From assembly GCA_937995535.1 (NCBI GenBank), contig CALKJU010000091.1:1-62596 (forward strand): a stretch of DNA of 62,596 nt. The letters run 5' to 3'. The notes under the pieces were generated by a model, which ran no database searches, was not told the origin of the DNA, and saw only the letters and a program-made list of their open reading frames with translations. Position 1 is the first letter of the stretch. Every line of letters begins with the position of its first letter. Shown piece after piece: positions 16,250 to 25,302 of the stretch. Position numbers and translations under genes: made by a program. Origin of the DNA: an uncultured Alphaproteobacteria bacterium. Its GTDB lineage: Bacteria > Pseudomonadota > Alphaproteobacteria > Geminicoccales > Geminicoccaceae.

Positions 16250-17633
16250 CAGCTCGACCTTCCGGCTGACCGTCGTCCATCTCGGACTGTTCGTCGCTGC
16301 CGCGCTGGCGCTGCTCGTCTTCGTCTATCACGCCTCGATCAGCTACATGGAGCGCCAGGCGGTCGACGCGATCGAGCGGGAGATGGACGCCTTGCTGGAT
16401 CAGCGCGGTCCGGAGAGCCTGCGCCGCGCCGTCGAGCGGCAGGCCCGCGCCGACCCGGGACTGTCGCGCGTCTATCTGCTGCTCGATCGTACCGGTGGAA
16501 GCGTCGCAGGCACGCCCGTGGCCTTCGAGCGGGGGTTGCCGCCCGAGGGGCAGTACGTCCGTACCGAGCTGCACGAGTGGGACGAGGAAGGCCACGAGCA
16601 CCAGCGCCCGTTCCTGGTTGTCCGGCGCGAACTCGGCGACGGCGGCTCGCTCGTCGTCGGGCACGACATCACCGACAAGGTGCGCACCCAGCGGGTCCTG
16701 CTCGCGGCGATCGCGCTCGGTGGTGGCGTGCTCGTGCTGATGGGCGTCGGCGGCGGGCTGGCCGTCGCCCGCAACCTGACCCGACGAATCGAGGCGATCA
16801 ATCAGACCACGGCGCGGATCATGGCGGGCGATCTGGGGCAGCGCGTCGCGGTCGCGGGGGGCGGCGACGAGTTCGACGAGCTCGCCCGCAACCTGAACGC
16901 CATGCTGGAGCGGATCGAGCGCCTGCTCGCCGGCATGCGCCAGGTCACCGACAACATCGCGCATGATCTGCGCACCCCGCTGACGCGGATGCGCTCGCGG
17001 CTCGAAGTGGCGTTGATGGCCCCGGGTGATGACGCGCAGAGCCGTGAGCTGATCGAGCAGACGCTCAAGGACGCCGACGGCCTGATCGCGACTTTCAATG
17101 CGCTGTTGAGCATCGCCAGGATCGAGGCGGGCGCGGCCCGCAGCGAGTGGGAGGTGGTCGATCTCGCCGAGGTCGCCGCCGACGTGGCCGAGCTTTACGG
17201 CCCGCTGGCCGAGGAGCGGCACATGACCCTGCGGCTCGACGCGCCGCGCCCGGTGCTCGTCCACGGCAGCCGTCAGCTCCTCGCCCAGGCGGCGGCCAAT
17301 CTCGTCGACAACGCGATCAAGTACGCCCCCGAGCATGCGCGCGTGTCGATCGTCGTGCGCGACCAGCCGGTCGCTACCCTCGAGGTCGCCGACACCGGCC
17401 CGGGTATTCCCCCCGAGCAGCGCGAGGCCGCGCTGCGCCGCTTCGTGCGGCTCGCGCCGGAGCGCTCGACGCCCGGCAATGGTCTCGGCCTCAGCCTGGT
17501 GAGCGCGGTCGCCAGGATGCACGAGGCGGAGCTCGAGCTGGGCGACGCCCGGCCGGGGCTGCGCGTCAGCCTGCGCTTTACCGGCCGCTCGGCCAAGACT
17601 CCGGCGGAGCCCCTGGCGGCCGCCGCCGAGTGA
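16227..17633 (+). CDS. Sensor histidine kinase
   Basis: A 468-residue membrane kinase. Helix 1 (about 14-36) and helix 2 (about 158-180) bracket a roughly 120-residue periplasmic sensor that is rich in acidic and His residues near ELHEWDEEGHEHQ, possibly metal-binding. A HAMP segment follows, then the H-box NIAHDLRTPL with phosphorylated His246, an N-box AANLVDNAIKYAP, G1 DTGPGIP and G2 GNGLGLSLV. It starts at GTG 16227 inside the regulator gene. The phosphorelay partner is the upstream OmpR-type protein. The His/Glu-rich loop is the only hint of a signal and is speculative. Confidence 0.93.
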   Translation: MPSTRLLDSSTFRLTVVHLGLFVAAALALLVFVYHASISYMERQAVDAIEREMDALLDQRGPESLRRAVERQARADPGLSRVYLLLDRTGGSVAGTPVAFERGLPPEGQYVRTELHEWDEEGHEHQRPFLVVRRELGDGGSLVVGHDITDKVRTQRVLLAAIALGGGVLVLMGVGGGLAVARNLTRRIEAINQTTARIMAGDLGQRVAVAGGGDEFDELARNLNAMLERIERLLAGMRQVTDNIAHDLRTPLTRMRSRLEVALMAPGDDAQSRELIEQTLKDADGLIATFNALLSIARIEAGAARSEWEVVDLAEVAADVAELYGPLAEERHMTLRLDAPRPVLVHGSRQLLAQAAANLVDNAIKYAPEHARVSIVVRDQPVATLEVADTGPGIPPEQREAALRRFVRLAPERSTPGNGLGLSLVSAVARMHEAELELGDARPGLRVSLRFTGRSAKTPAEPLAAAAE

Positions 17634-17713
17634 CCGCCGGCCCGACCCTTGATACTCCCGCGCGCCGCGACCTAGATGCTCGCGATGACCGCAGCACTGT
17701 CTCCGCCCGAGTG

Positions 17714-18733
17714 GTGACCGACCTCAAGGAGCTGTCGCGCCGGCTCGGCCTGTCGATGACCACGGTGTCGCGGGCGCTGAACGGCTATCCGGAGGTCGGG
17801 GCGCAGACCCGGGCGCGGGTGCTGAAGCTCGCCCGCGAGCTCGGCTACACGCCCAACGCGCTGGCCCGCCGGCTCAGCTCCGGGCGCGCCGAATGCGTCG
17901 GCTTCGTGCTCGGGGACGGCCACAGATATTTCAATGATCCTTACTTCAGTGAGCTTATCGCCGGGATCGGCACGGCACTGGGCGCAGCCAATCTCGATCT
18001 CGTGATCTCCGGCGTCGACTGCAGCGGCGATCCGCTAGCACCCTACCGACGACTGGTCGACGGGCGCCGCGTCGACGGCCTGATCCTGGATCGGACGCGG
18101 ACCGAGGATGCGCGCGTTGCCTTCCTGCTGTCGCGCGGCGTGCCGTTCGTGACCCTCGGCCGCAACGCTCGCCAGAACGAGCATGCGTGGCTCGACGTCG
18201 ACGGTGCTGCGGCGTTCGAGGCGTTGACCCGGCGCCTGCTCGCCTTCGGTCATCGCCGAATCGGCTTCCTCGGTGCCGATCCGGCGTACAACTTCGCGCA
18301 CGAGCGTTTTGCCGGCTATGTCCGTGCGCTGGCCGCCGAAGGACTTGTCATGGACCCAGCGCTACGCGCCGACGGCGATCTGACCGAGCCGGGCGGGGCT
18401 GCCGCGGCGGCGCTGCTGCTCGACCGCCGGCCCATGCCGACGGCGCTCGTCTGCATCGACGACCTGACCGCGCTGGGTGCCATGCGCGAGGCTCGCCGGC
18501 GCGGTCTCGCCATCGGCCGCGACGTCTCGATCACCGGCTACAACGATCTGATCCTGGCCGCGATCGCGAATCCACGGTTGACCACGGTGAGCTTTCCGAT
18601 CCGCCGCGCGGGCGAGCGCCTTGCGACGCTGCTGCTCGAGCGGCTGCGGTCGGACGGCCCGCCGCCCACGGGCGAGTTGTGGAGTGGCGCGCTGGTGGCG
18701 GGGGAGAGCGACGGACCGTGCCGCGACGGCTAG
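17714..18733 (+). CDS. LacI-family transcriptional regulator
   Basis: A 339-residue repressor-type protein. The N-terminal helix-turn-helix and hinge read VTDLKELSRRLGLSMTTVSRALNGYPEV and ARELGYTPNALARRLSSGR. The remainder is a periplasmic-binding-protein-like effector domain with DGLILDRTRTED, HRRIGFLG and ITGYNDLILAAIANPRLTTV. The GTG at 17714 gives the standard start. The frame is open to GTG 17630, which overlaps the kinase stop and would add 28 residues. It probably senses a sugar or related metabolite. No carbohydrate operon is adjacent, so its regulon is unclear. Its stop codon overlaps that of the convergent small gene. Confidence 0.9.
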   Translation: MTDLKELSRRLGLSMTTVSRALNGYPEVGAQTRARVLKLARELGYTPNALARRLSSGRAECVGFVLGDGHRYFNDPYFSELIAGIGTALGAANLDLVISGVDCSGDPLAPYRRLVDGRRVDGLILDRTRTEDARVAFLLSRGVPFVTLGRNARQNEHAWLDVDGAAAFEALTRRLLAFGHRRIGFLGADPAYNFAHERFAGYVRALAAEGLVMDPALRADGDLTEPGGAAAAALLLDRRPMPTALVCIDDLTALGAMREARRRGLAIGRDVSITGYNDLILAAIANPRLTTVSFPIRRAGERLATLLLERLRSDGPPPTGELWSGALVAGESDGPCRDG

Positions 18734-19092
18734 CGGGCGAGGTCCTCGCGGCTCAGCGCGCCGGCGGCCTGGGCGCAGCTCGCGACCTCGGCAAGAACGC
18801 GCTCGGCGCGGCTCAGCCCGACCGCACCACCTGCGGCGAGGCCGGCCAGCGCCACGGCGGTGCAGATCGCCATCGCCAGACCGTTGAAGGCGAGCTGCGA
18901 GGTCAGCTCCGCCTCGGCGACCTCGATGCGCCGGCCGCCGCGCAGTTCGACGAGGCACAAGCGGTGCCCGTCCTCGTCGCGGACGGCCAGCAGCTCGACC
19001 GGCTCGCCGGTGTCGCGCAGGACGTGGCGACGCGGCCAGGCGGCCAGCGTGCGGGCGAGGCTGCGCAGCAGGGAGAGCATCTGATTGGGCAT
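18730..19092 (-). CDS. Small membrane protein, unrecognised
   Basis: A 120-residue protein of no family I recognise. The N-terminal 70 residues are soluble, with two short strands (EPVELLAVRDEDGHRLCLVEL, RRIEVAEAELT). One clear membrane segment follows (LAMAICTAVALAGLAAGGAVGL), then a short amphipathic tail with one Cys. GGAG lies six bases before ATG. A strong promoter (TTGACA-17-TTATAT) and an 11-bp perfect palindrome lie directly upstream, so it appears to be a regulated single-gene unit. Its stop overlaps the stop of the convergent lacI-type gene by four bases. It is a real gene by RBS and promoter, but its function is unknown. Confidence 0.7.
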   Translation of the reverse strand: MPNQMLSLLRSLARTLAAWPRRHVLRDTGEPVELLAVRDEDGHRLCLVELRGGRRIEVAEAELTSQLAFNGLAMAICTAVALAGLAAGGAVGLSRAERVLAEVASCAQAAGALSREDLAR

Positions 19093-19112
19093 CGTCGGCT
19101 CCGGTCATGCGT

Positions 19113-19123
19113 CCTATGATAGG
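19113..19123 (-). promoter_or_regulatory. Perfect palindrome at the transcription start of the small membrane gene
   Basis: CCTATGATAGG is a perfect 11-bp palindrome placed immediately after the -10 hexamer of the minus-strand promoter, overlapping the expected start of transcription and lying 20 bases before the start codon. A repressor bound here would block initiation. The regulator is unknown; the adjacent LacI-type protein is one candidate, although its sites are usually longer. Confidence 0.45.
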
Positions 19124-19152
19124 ATATAAAGCCTCATCCTGGTCGTTGTCAA
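19124..19152 (-). promoter_or_regulatory. Sigma70-type promoter, TTGACA-17-TTATAT
   Basis: Reading minus, a perfect -35 TTGACA (19152-19147) is followed after 17 bases by TTATAT (19129-19124). It drives the small gene ending at 18730. It is unusually AT-rich for this window, where few promoters are visible by eye. Confidence 0.6.
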
Positions 19153-19204
19153 ACATTCCTCGACCGTCACGGTCCGAGGCCGCCTTCAGCTCCGGTGCAG
19201 CCTG

Positions 19205-19963
19205 ATGGCCGAGCCGTCCACGGCACCGCTGCTCCGGGCCAAGCATCTGTACACGACCGACCTCGCCCCCTGCCCTTATCTGCCCGGCCGGATGGAGCGG
19301 CGTCTGGTCGCGCTGTGCGAGCCGGGCGATCCGCCGGAACTCGTCGACCTGCTCACCGCCGCCGGTTTCCGGCGCAGCCAGCATGCGCTCTACAAGCCGG
19401 TCTGCCCGTCCTGCACCGCTTGCATCCCGGTGCGGATCGTCGTCGCTGGCTGGCGGCCCGGGCGCAGCGAGCGGCGCAACCTGCACCGCAACGCGGACCT
19501 CGTGGTGACCGAGGTCCCATGCCGTGCCACCACCGAGCAGTACGAGCTGTTCCACCGCTATCTGAGCGAGCGGCACGACGACGGCGGCATGGCGGCGATG
19601 GGCTTCGACGCCTATGCCGAGATGGTCGAGGTCGGCCTGCCGGGCACCATGCTGGTCGAGCTGCGCGACGCCAGCGCGCGGCTTGTCGGCGTGTCGCTCA
19701 CCGACCGCGTCGCCACCGGCCTGTCGGGCGTCTACAAGTTCTTCGCGCCGGAGGAGCGGCGTCGCTCGCTCGGCACCTTCATCATCCTGTGGCACGTCCG
19801 GCGCGCGGCCGAGTTGGGCCTGCCTTACGTCTATCTGGGCTACTGGATCGCCGACTGCCGCAAGATGGCCTACAAGGACCGCTTCGCGCCGCTCGAGCGC
19901 CTCGCCGGCGACCGCTGGGTGGCGCTGGCCGCCGGGGGATCAGCCGAACAGGAGCCGTGGTAG
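19205..19963 (+). CDS. bpt: Aspartate/glutamate leucyltransferase (Bpt)
   Basis: A 252-residue N-degron enzyme that adds Leu from Leu-tRNA to proteins with N-terminal Asp or Glu, tagging them for ClpAP. Family marks are APCPYLPGRMERRL at the N-terminus, QHALYKPVCPSCTACIPVRI with its conserved Cys cluster, FHRYLSERH, and the C-terminal YVYLGYWIADCRKMAYKDRFAPLE. Length is normal. The gene is monocistronic. Its 3-prime end overlaps the convergent TRAP permease gene by 24 bases. A second N-degron transferase, Aat, is encoded 5 kb downstream. Confidence 0.95.
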   Translation: MAEPSTAPLLRAKHLYTTDLAPCPYLPGRMERRLVALCEPGDPPELVDLLTAAGFRRSQHALYKPVCPSCTACIPVRIVVAGWRPGRSERRNLHRNADLVVTEVPCRATTEQYELFHRYLSERHDDGGMAAMGFDAYAEMVEVGLPGTMLVELRDASARLVGVSLTDRVATGLSGVYKFFAPEERRRSLGTFIILWHVRRAAELGLPYVYLGYWIADCRKMAYKDRFAPLERLAGDRWVALAAGGSAEQEPW

Positions 19964-21310
19964 CCAGGTCGCGAGACCGGGCAGCGCCGCGACCGCGGCG
20001 AGACCGACGAGCTGCAGGCCGACAAAGGGCAGGGCCCCGGCATAGATCGTGCGGGTGCCGATCCGCGCCGGGGCCACGCCGCGCAGGTAGAACAGGGCCG
20101 GCCCCATCGGCGGGGTCAGGAAGCTCGTCTGCAGGTTCACGGCAAGAAGGATGCCCAGCCAGAGCGGGTCGACGCCCAGCATGATCAGCGCCGGCCCGAC
20201 GATCGGCACGACGATCACCGTGATCTCGATGAAGTCGAGCGTGAAGCCGAGAAGAAAGACGAGCAGCATGACGACCGCCAGGGCACCCGCGGCGCCGCCG
20301 GGGAGGGCGTGCAGGACGTCGCGGACGATCGCCTCTCCGCCCAGCCCGATGAAGACCAGCGAGAATACCGAGGCGCCGAGCAGGATCAGGTAGATCATCG
20401 CGGTCATCTTGAGCGTGCCGCGCAGGGCCTCGTCGAGCAGGGTCAGACCGAGCCGCCCGCGTGCCGCGGTGAGCAGCACCGTACCCGCCGCACCGACGGC
20501 GGCCGACTCGGTGGGCGTCGCCAGGCCGAACAGGATCGAGCCGAGCACCGCCAGGATCAGCCCCGCCGGGGCCACGAGCGCGCGGAGGATCGTGCTGGCC
20601 GACGGCAGTGCGAGGTCGCGCACGGCCGGGCAGCGCTGCGGCCGAATCACGGCCACGCCGGCTTGGTAGGCGAGGTAGAGGGCGACCAGCAGCAGCCCCG
20701 GCAGCATCGCCCCGGCGAACAGATCGACCACCGATATCGGCTCGGGCGCGAAGTTGCCCATGGCGAGCTGCGCCTGCGCGTTCACGCCCTGGAGCGTGTC
20801 ACCGAGGATGACGAGCACGATCGACGGCGGGATGATCTGGCCGAGCGTGCCGGCGGCGCAGATCGTGCCGCAGGCCAGTGACGGCGCGTAGCCGGCGCGG
20901 AGCATCCCGGGCAGACTGATCAGGCCCATGGTGACGACCGTGGCGCCGACGATGCCGGTGGTCGCGGCGAGCAACGTCCCGACCAGGATCACGGCATAGC
21001 CGAGGCCGCCGCGGACGCGCCCGAAGAGCGCCGCCATCGCCGCCAGCAGCTCCTCGCCGAGCCCCGAGCGCTCCAGCAGCACGCCCATGAAAATGAAAAG
21101 CGGGATGGCGACGAGCGTGTCGTTCGTGAGGATCCCGTAGAAGCGCGAGGGCAAGCCGCCGAACAGTCGGAGGTCGAACGCGCCGAAGGTGGCGGCGCCG
21201 AGCGCCACCAGCAGCGCCGTGCCGGCGAGCCCGAAGGCCACTGGAAAGCCTTGCAGGAGCACGAGCCAGGTGAGGAGAACGAGGAGCAGCGCCAGGAGTT
21301 CGGGGCTCAT
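19940..21310 (-). CDS. dctM: TRAP transporter large permease (DctM)
   Basis: A 456-residue inner-membrane protein of about 12 helices, the ion-coupled transport subunit of a TRAP system. Typical stretches are AIPLFIFMGVLLERSGLGEELLAAM, GATVVTMGLISLPGML, GTICAAGTLGQIIPPSIVLVILGD, ATPTESAAVGAAGTV and VNLQTSFLTPPMGPALFYLRGV. ATG 21310 overlaps the DctQ stop (ATGA), which fits a coupled pair. The frame is open beyond this but would run into dctQ. The binding protein that sets substrate specificity is not encoded next to it, so the cargo (organic acids in most cases) is unknown. Confidence 0.93.
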   Translation of the reverse strand: MSPELLALLLVLLTWLVLLQGFPVAFGLAGTALLVALGAATFGAFDLRLFGGLPSRFYGILTNDTLVAIPLFIFMGVLLERSGLGEELLAAMAALFGRVRGGLGYAVILVGTLLAATTGIVGATVVTMGLISLPGMLRAGYAPSLACGTICAAGTLGQIIPPSIVLVILGDTLQGVNAQAQLAMGNFAPEPISVVDLFAGAMLPGLLLVALYLAYQAGVAVIRPQRCPAVRDLALPSASTILRALVAPAGLILAVLGSILFGLATPTESAAVGAAGTVLLTAARGRLGLTLLDEALRGTLKMTAMIYLILLGASVFSLVFIGLGGEAIVRDVLHALPGGAAGALAVVMLLVFLLGFTLDFIEITVIVVPIVGPALIMLGVDPLWLGILLAVNLQTSFLTPPMGPALFYLRGVAPARIGTRTIYAGALPFVGLQLVGLAAVAALPGLATWLPRLLFG

Positions 21311-21813
21311 CGTTCGACCCCGGCGCGGAGCCGCCGCACCGCGCGCCAGCCGACCGCCAGGCCCTGCAAGAACAGCAGCAGCGCCGCCAGCGGGATCAGG
21401 CTCTTGAGCAGGAACACCCCGGGCAGTCCGCCGGCCTCGCGCGAGGCCTCGCGAATCTGCCAGGCGCGCGTGACGTAGCCCTGGCTCGTCCACAGAACGG
21501 CGAGTGCGAAGGGCGTGAGGAGCACCACGCAGCCCAGCAGGTCGGCAAGCGCGCGGCGGCGAATGCTCCAGCGCTCGTAGAGCAGGTCGATACGGACATG
21601 CGCGTCGTGCTTGAGCGTGTAGGCGAGACCCAACAGGACCGCGACGGCGTTCAGCCAGACATAGGCCTCCTGCAGCCAGATCCGCCCCCAGCCGACGCCG
21701 TAGCGCAGCAGCACCACTGCGAGGACGATGGCGATCACCCCGCCGAGCGCCCATGCGGCGATCCGGCCCAAGGTCTCGGTGACGCGATCGATGGCCGCAG
21801 CGACCCGCTCCAC
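21307..21813 (-). CDS. dctQ: TRAP transporter small permease (DctQ)
   Basis: A 168-residue four-helix membrane subunit that pairs with DctM. The DctQ signature [38 protein letters not shown] is complete. The last helix reads [27 protein letters not shown]. The stop overlaps the dctM start by four bases. It is the first gene of the unit, and 122 bases separate it from the divergent acrylyl-CoA reductase gene. No binding-protein gene precedes it, which is unusual because dctP normally heads the operon. Confidence 0.92.
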   Translation of the reverse strand: MERVAAAIDRVTETLGRIAAWALGGVIAIVLAVVLLRYGVGWGRIWLQEAYVWLNAVAVLLGLAYTLKHDAHVRIDLLYERWSIRRRALADLLGCVVLLTPFALAVLWTSQGYVTRAWQIREASREAGGLPGVFLLKSLIPLAALLLFLQGLAVGWRAVRRLRAGVER

Positions 21814-21935
21814 GCCGTTCTTCCGCCTCCGTGTCCGGGTACCGCCGGTCAGGGCCGTCTATCCTGCGGCCGCCGTTTGGGCTACCACCCCGGGCCGATC
21901 GCCGGCCGCCCGCACGGCCAACCGGGAGGACCCGC

Positions 21936-22931
21936 ATGAGCGAGACGTTCCGCGCCATCCTGCTCGAGCAGGCCGACGGCAAGACGGTGGCCCGCCTCGC
22001 CGAGCTGCCGCTCGATGCGCTGCCTGAAGGTGATGTGCTCGTCGACGTCGCCTGCTCGACGCTGAACTACAAGGACGGGCTGGCGATCACCGGCGCCGGC
22101 AAGATCGTCCGTGCCTTTCCTTTCGTGCCTGGGATCGACCTCGCGGGCGCGGTGCTCGAGTCGACGGACCCGCGCTGGAAGCCGGGCGACCAGGTGGTCC
22201 TGACCGGGTGGGGAGTCGGCGAGCGGCACTGGGGAGGCCTCGCCGAGCGGGCCCGCGTCAAGGGCGATTGGCTGCTGCCGCTGCCCGCGGGCCTGACCGC
22301 GCAACAGGCCATGGCGATCGGCACCGCCGGGTTCACCGCGATGCTCGCCGTGCAGGCGCTCGAGGAGCAGGGCGTGGCTCCGGAGCGCGGCGAGGTGGTC
22401 GTCACCGGTGCCGCCGGCGGTGTCGGCAGCGTGGCGATCCCGCTCCTCGCCAAGCGTGGCTATCGCGTCGTCGCCGCTTCCGGTCGCGCCGAGCTGGAGC
22501 CTTATCTGCGCCGGCTCGGGGCCGCCGAGGTGGTGCCGCGGACGCTCTTCAGCGAGCCCGGCAAGGCGCCGCTCGAGTCGGCGCGATGGGCCGGGGCGAT
22601 TGACACGGTCGGTGGCGAGACCCTGGTCGGCCTGCTCAAGGCGATGCAGTACCATGGCGTCGTCGCGGCGTGCGGGCTCGCCGGCGGGGCGAGTTTCAAC
22701 GGCACCGTCTTTCCGTTCATCCTACGAGGCGTGCGGCTGATCGGCATCGACAGCGTCTACTGCCCGAACGAACGCCGGCGGGCGGCCTGGGAGCGCCTCG
22801 CACGCGATCTCGATCCGGCTCTGCTCGCCGAGATGACCAGCGTCGTGCCGCTGGCCCGCGCGCTCGAGATCGCGCCGGACTTCCTGAGGGGCGCGGTGCG
22901 CGGCCGGGTGGTGGTTGACGTCCATGCCTGA
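21936..22931 (+). CDS. acuI: Acrylyl-CoA reductase-type MDR oxidoreductase (AcuI/YhdH)
   Basis: A 331-residue zinc-free medium-chain reductase. AcuI reduces acryloyl-CoA to propionyl-CoA with NADPH, in 3-hydroxypropionate or DMSP metabolism. Family marks are [43 protein letters not shown], the NADPH loop [21 protein letters not shown] with the following ASGR, and [23 protein letters not shown] 21936 has GGGAGGA seven bases upstream and starts at the usual residue. It is divergent from the TRAP genes. That pairing could hint that the transporter brings in a related short acid, but this is only a guess. Confidence 0.9.
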   Translation: MSETFRAILLEQADGKTVARLAELPLDALPEGDVLVDVACSTLNYKDGLAITGAGKIVRAFPFVPGIDLAGAVLESTDPRWKPGDQVVLTGWGVGERHWGGLAERARVKGDWLLPLPAGLTAQQAMAIGTAGFTAMLAVQALEEQGVAPERGEVVVTGAAGGVGSVAIPLLAKRGYRVVAASGRAELEPYLRRLGAAEVVPRTLFSEPGKAPLESARWAGAIDTVGGETLVGLLKAMQYHGVVAACGLAGGASFNGTVFPFILRGVRLIGIDSVYCPNERRRAAWERLARDLDPALLAEMTSVVPLARALEIAPDFLRGAVRGRVVVDVHA

Positions 22932-22941
22932 GCGACGCACG

Positions 22942-22969
22942 TTGCGTTGCAGCAACAGCGTGCTATAAG
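22942..22969 (+). promoter_or_regulatory. Promoter of the aroQ-accB-accC run
   Basis: TTGCGT (22942-22947) and TATAAG (22964-22969) are separated by 16 bases, a good sigma70 match, 49 bases before aroQ. A GTTGC/GCAAC inverted repeat (22941-22956) overlaps the -35 and could be an operator. Confidence 0.5.
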
Positions 22970-23017
22970 CGCGCGCTCCGCTGGCGGCGCCGGCGCGGCC
23001 ACGACTTGCGCGACGCG

Positions 23018-23458
23018 ATGCCACCGCTGATCTTCATCCTCAACGGGCCGAACCTCAACCTGCTCGGCGAGCGTGAGCCGGCCGTATACGGACGCGAGAC
23101 CCTGGCCGATCTCGAGGCGGCCTGCCGTGACGAAGGGCGGGCCTGTGGTGTGGCGGTGGAGTTCCGTCAGACCAACCATGAGGGTAAGCTCGTCGATTGG
23201 ATCCAGGAGGCACGCCACGCCGCCCGCGGCCTCGTACTGAACGCCGGGGCCTACACCCACACGTCGATCGCCGTTCTCGACGCCTTGTCAGTGCTGACCA
23301 TGCCCGTGATCGAGGTTCACCTGTCGAACATCTTCCGTCGTGAGGCGTTCCGCCACCACTCCTATGTGTCGATGGCCGCGACCGGCGTGATCGCCGGGCT
23401 CGGCAGCGACGGCTACCGCGTTGCCCTGCGCGCGCTGGCCCGTCGCCTCGCCGCCTGA
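23018..23458 (+). CDS. aroQ: 3-dehydroquinate dehydratase, type II
   Basis: A 146-residue type II dehydroquinase, the third step of the shikimate pathway, active as a dodecamer in the cytosol. The active-site lid [17 protein letters not shown] carries the catalytic Arg/Tyr. [16 protein letters not shown] carries the substrate-binding Asn and a conserved His, and [20 protein letters not shown] carries the catalytic His. ATG 23018 is chosen over an upstream TTG. The stop overlaps the accB ATG (TGATG), the usual alphaproteobacterial aroQ-accB-accC operon. Confidence 0.95.
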   Translation: MPPLIFILNGPNLNLLGEREPAVYGRETLADLEAACRDEGRACGVAVEFRQTNHEGKLVDWIQEARHAARGLVLNAGAYTHTSIAVLDALSVLTMPVIEVHLSNIFRREAFRHHSYVSMAATGVIAGLGSDGYRVALRALARRLAA

Positions 23459-23934
23459 TGCCGGGCCGCAGCGCGACCATGCCCAAGCTCGACATCGACA
23501 CGGACTATATCGAGAAGCTCGCGGAGATCATCGACCGCACCGGGTTGACCGAGATCGAGCTGGCCCAGGGGGATCTCAAGATCCGGGTCGCCCGCCAGGT
23601 ACAGATGATGGTCGAGAGTGTGCCGCGTCCGCCCGCGCCGGCCGAGCCCTCGCAAGCCGCAGTCGCCGCCGGCGCCACCGCCCCGAGCGACGTGCCGCAT
23701 CCCGGCACGATCACCTCGCCCATGGTCGGCACCGTCTACTTGGCGCCGGAGCCGGGCGCACCGCCGTTCGTCAGCGTCGGCGACGAAGTCCGCGAGGGTC
23801 AGACGCTGCTGATCATCGAGGCGATGAAGGTCATGAACGCGATCCGTGCACCGCGGAGCGGGCGGGTGGCGCGGGTGATCGTTCAGAACGCGGCCCCGGT
23901 CGAGTACGGTGAGCCGCTGCTGATCCTCGAGTGA
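23458..23934 (+). CDS. accB: Biotin carboxyl carrier protein of acetyl-CoA carboxylase
   Basis: A 158-residue BCCP. Residues 10-55 form the dimer/BC-binding helix region ([29 protein letters not shown] has the family pattern), residues 56-82 a Pro/Ala-rich flexible linker, and residues 83-158 the biotinyl domain, with Lys124 in EAMKVMN as the biotinylation site. It carries CO2 between AccC and AccAD at the first step of fatty-acid synthesis. The start codon overlaps the aroQ stop; Met8 is the alternative start. accC follows after 4 bases. Confidence 0.95.
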   Translation: MPGRSATMPKLDIDTDYIEKLAEIIDRTGLTEIELAQGDLKIRVARQVQMMVESVPRPPAPAEPSQAAVAAGATAPSDVPHPGTITSPMVGTVYLAPEPGAPPFVSVGDEVREGQTLLIIEAMKVMNAIRAPRSGRVARVIVQNAAPVEYGEPLLILE

Positions 23935-23938
23935 GCCC

Positions 23939-25285
23939 TTGATCGGCAAGATCCTGATCGCGAACCGCGGCGAGGTGGCGCTGCGCATCCTGCGCGCCTG
24001 CCGCGAGATGGGCATCGAGACGGTCGCCGTCCACTCGACCGCCGACGCCTCGGCGATGCACGTCCGGCTCGCTGACGAGAGCGTCTGCATCGGCCCGCCG
24101 CCGGCGCGGGATTCCTATCTGAACACGGCCGCGATCCTCAGCGCCGCCGAGATCAGCGGGGCGGAGGCCGTCCACCCCGGCTACGGCTTCCTCGCCGAGA
24201 ACGCCGACTTCGCGCAGATGGTCGAGGATCACGGCCTCGTCTTCATCGGTCCGACGCCTGAGCACATCGCGCTCATGGGCGACAAGATCGTTGCCAAGCG
24301 GACCGCCGTCGAGTTGGGGCTGCCGGTGGTGCCGGGCAGCGAAGGGCCGGTCGACGACGAGCCGGCCGCACGGCGCGCCGCCGAGCGGCTGGGCTATCCT
24401 GTGCTGATCAAGGCGGTCGCCGGCGGCGGGGGCCGCGGCATGAGCCTCGTCGAGGGTCCGGCGGGGCTCGGCGATGCGCTCCGCATGGCGCGCAACGAGG
24501 CCCGGCTCGGGTTCGGCGACGATCGGGTCTACCTGGAGAAGTTCCTGGCCCGGCCGCGACACATCGAGGTCCAGGTGCTGGCCGACCAGCACGGCAACGC
24601 CGTGCATCTGGGTGAGCGCGACTGCACGCTGCAGCGCCGGCATCAGAAGGTCGTCGAGGAGGCGCCCTCGCCGGTGCTCGGCGCGCGCGAGCGGGCGCGG
24701 ATCGGTGAGCAGGTCGCAGCGGCGATGCGCCGGCTCGGCTATCGCGGTCTCGGAACGGTCGAGTTCCTCTGGCAGGACGGCGACTTCTACTTCATTGAGA
24801 TGAACACCCGCCTGCAGGTCGAGCACCCGGTGACGGAGATGGTCACGGGCATCGACCTGGTCCGCGAGCAGGTCCGCGTCGCTGCCGGCAAGCCGCTCGG
24901 GTTTTCGCAGGATGCGGTACGCTTCACGGGCCACGCGGTGGAATGGCGGATCACCGCCGAGGATCCGCAGACGCTGACGCCACGCGCTGGTACCGTCACC
25001 GCCTACCACGCACCCGGCGGCCCCGGCGTGCGCGTCGACTCGGCGCTCTATGCCGGCTACGCCGTCCCACCGCACTACGACAGCTTGATCGCCAAGCTCA
25101 TCATCCACGACGTCGACCGCGAGATGTGCCTGCGGCGCTCGGAGCGGGCGCTCGCGGAGACGGTCATCGACGGTGTGCCGACCAACATCCCGCTCTTGCG
25201 CCGGATCCTCGCCGACGAGGCGTTCGAGCGCAGTGACTATGACACGAACTGGCTCGGCCGGCTGCTCGCCGCGGCGGCCACCTGA
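23939..25285 (+). CDS. accC: Biotin carboxylase of acetyl-CoA carboxylase
   Basis: A 448-residue ATP-grasp enzyme that carboxylates biotin on AccB using bicarbonate. The N-terminus reads [28 protein letters not shown]. The glycine-rich ATP lid is [14 protein letters not shown]. Catalytic residues lie in [23 protein letters not shown] and [24 protein letters not shown]. Length is standard. The only start that gives the usual N-terminus is TTG at 23939, 4 bases after the accB stop; a TTG start here may lower its output relative to accB. aat follows 17 bases downstream. Confidence 0.96.
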   Translation: MIGKILIANRGEVALRILRACREMGIETVAVHSTADASAMHVRLADESVCIGPPPARDSYLNTAAILSAAEISGAEAVHPGYGFLAENADFAQMVEDHGLVFIGPTPEHIALMGDKIVAKRTAVELGLPVVPGSEGPVDDEPAARRAAERLGYPVLIKAVAGGGGRGMSLVEGPAGLGDALRMARNEARLGFGDDRVYLEKFLARPRHIEVQVLADQHGNAVHLGERDCTLQRRHQKVVEEAPSPVLGARERARIGEQVAAAMRRLGYRGLGTVEFLWQDGDFYFIEMNTRLQVEHPVTEMVTGIDLVREQVRVAAGKPLGFSQDAVRFTGHAVEWRITAEDPQTLTPRAGTVTAYHAPGGPGVRVDSALYAGYAVPPHYDSLIAKLIIHDVDREMCLRRSERALAETVIDGVPTNIPLLRRILADEAFERSDYDTNWLGRLLAAAAT

Positions 25286-25302
25286 GCCGGGTTCGGCGGC
25301 AC

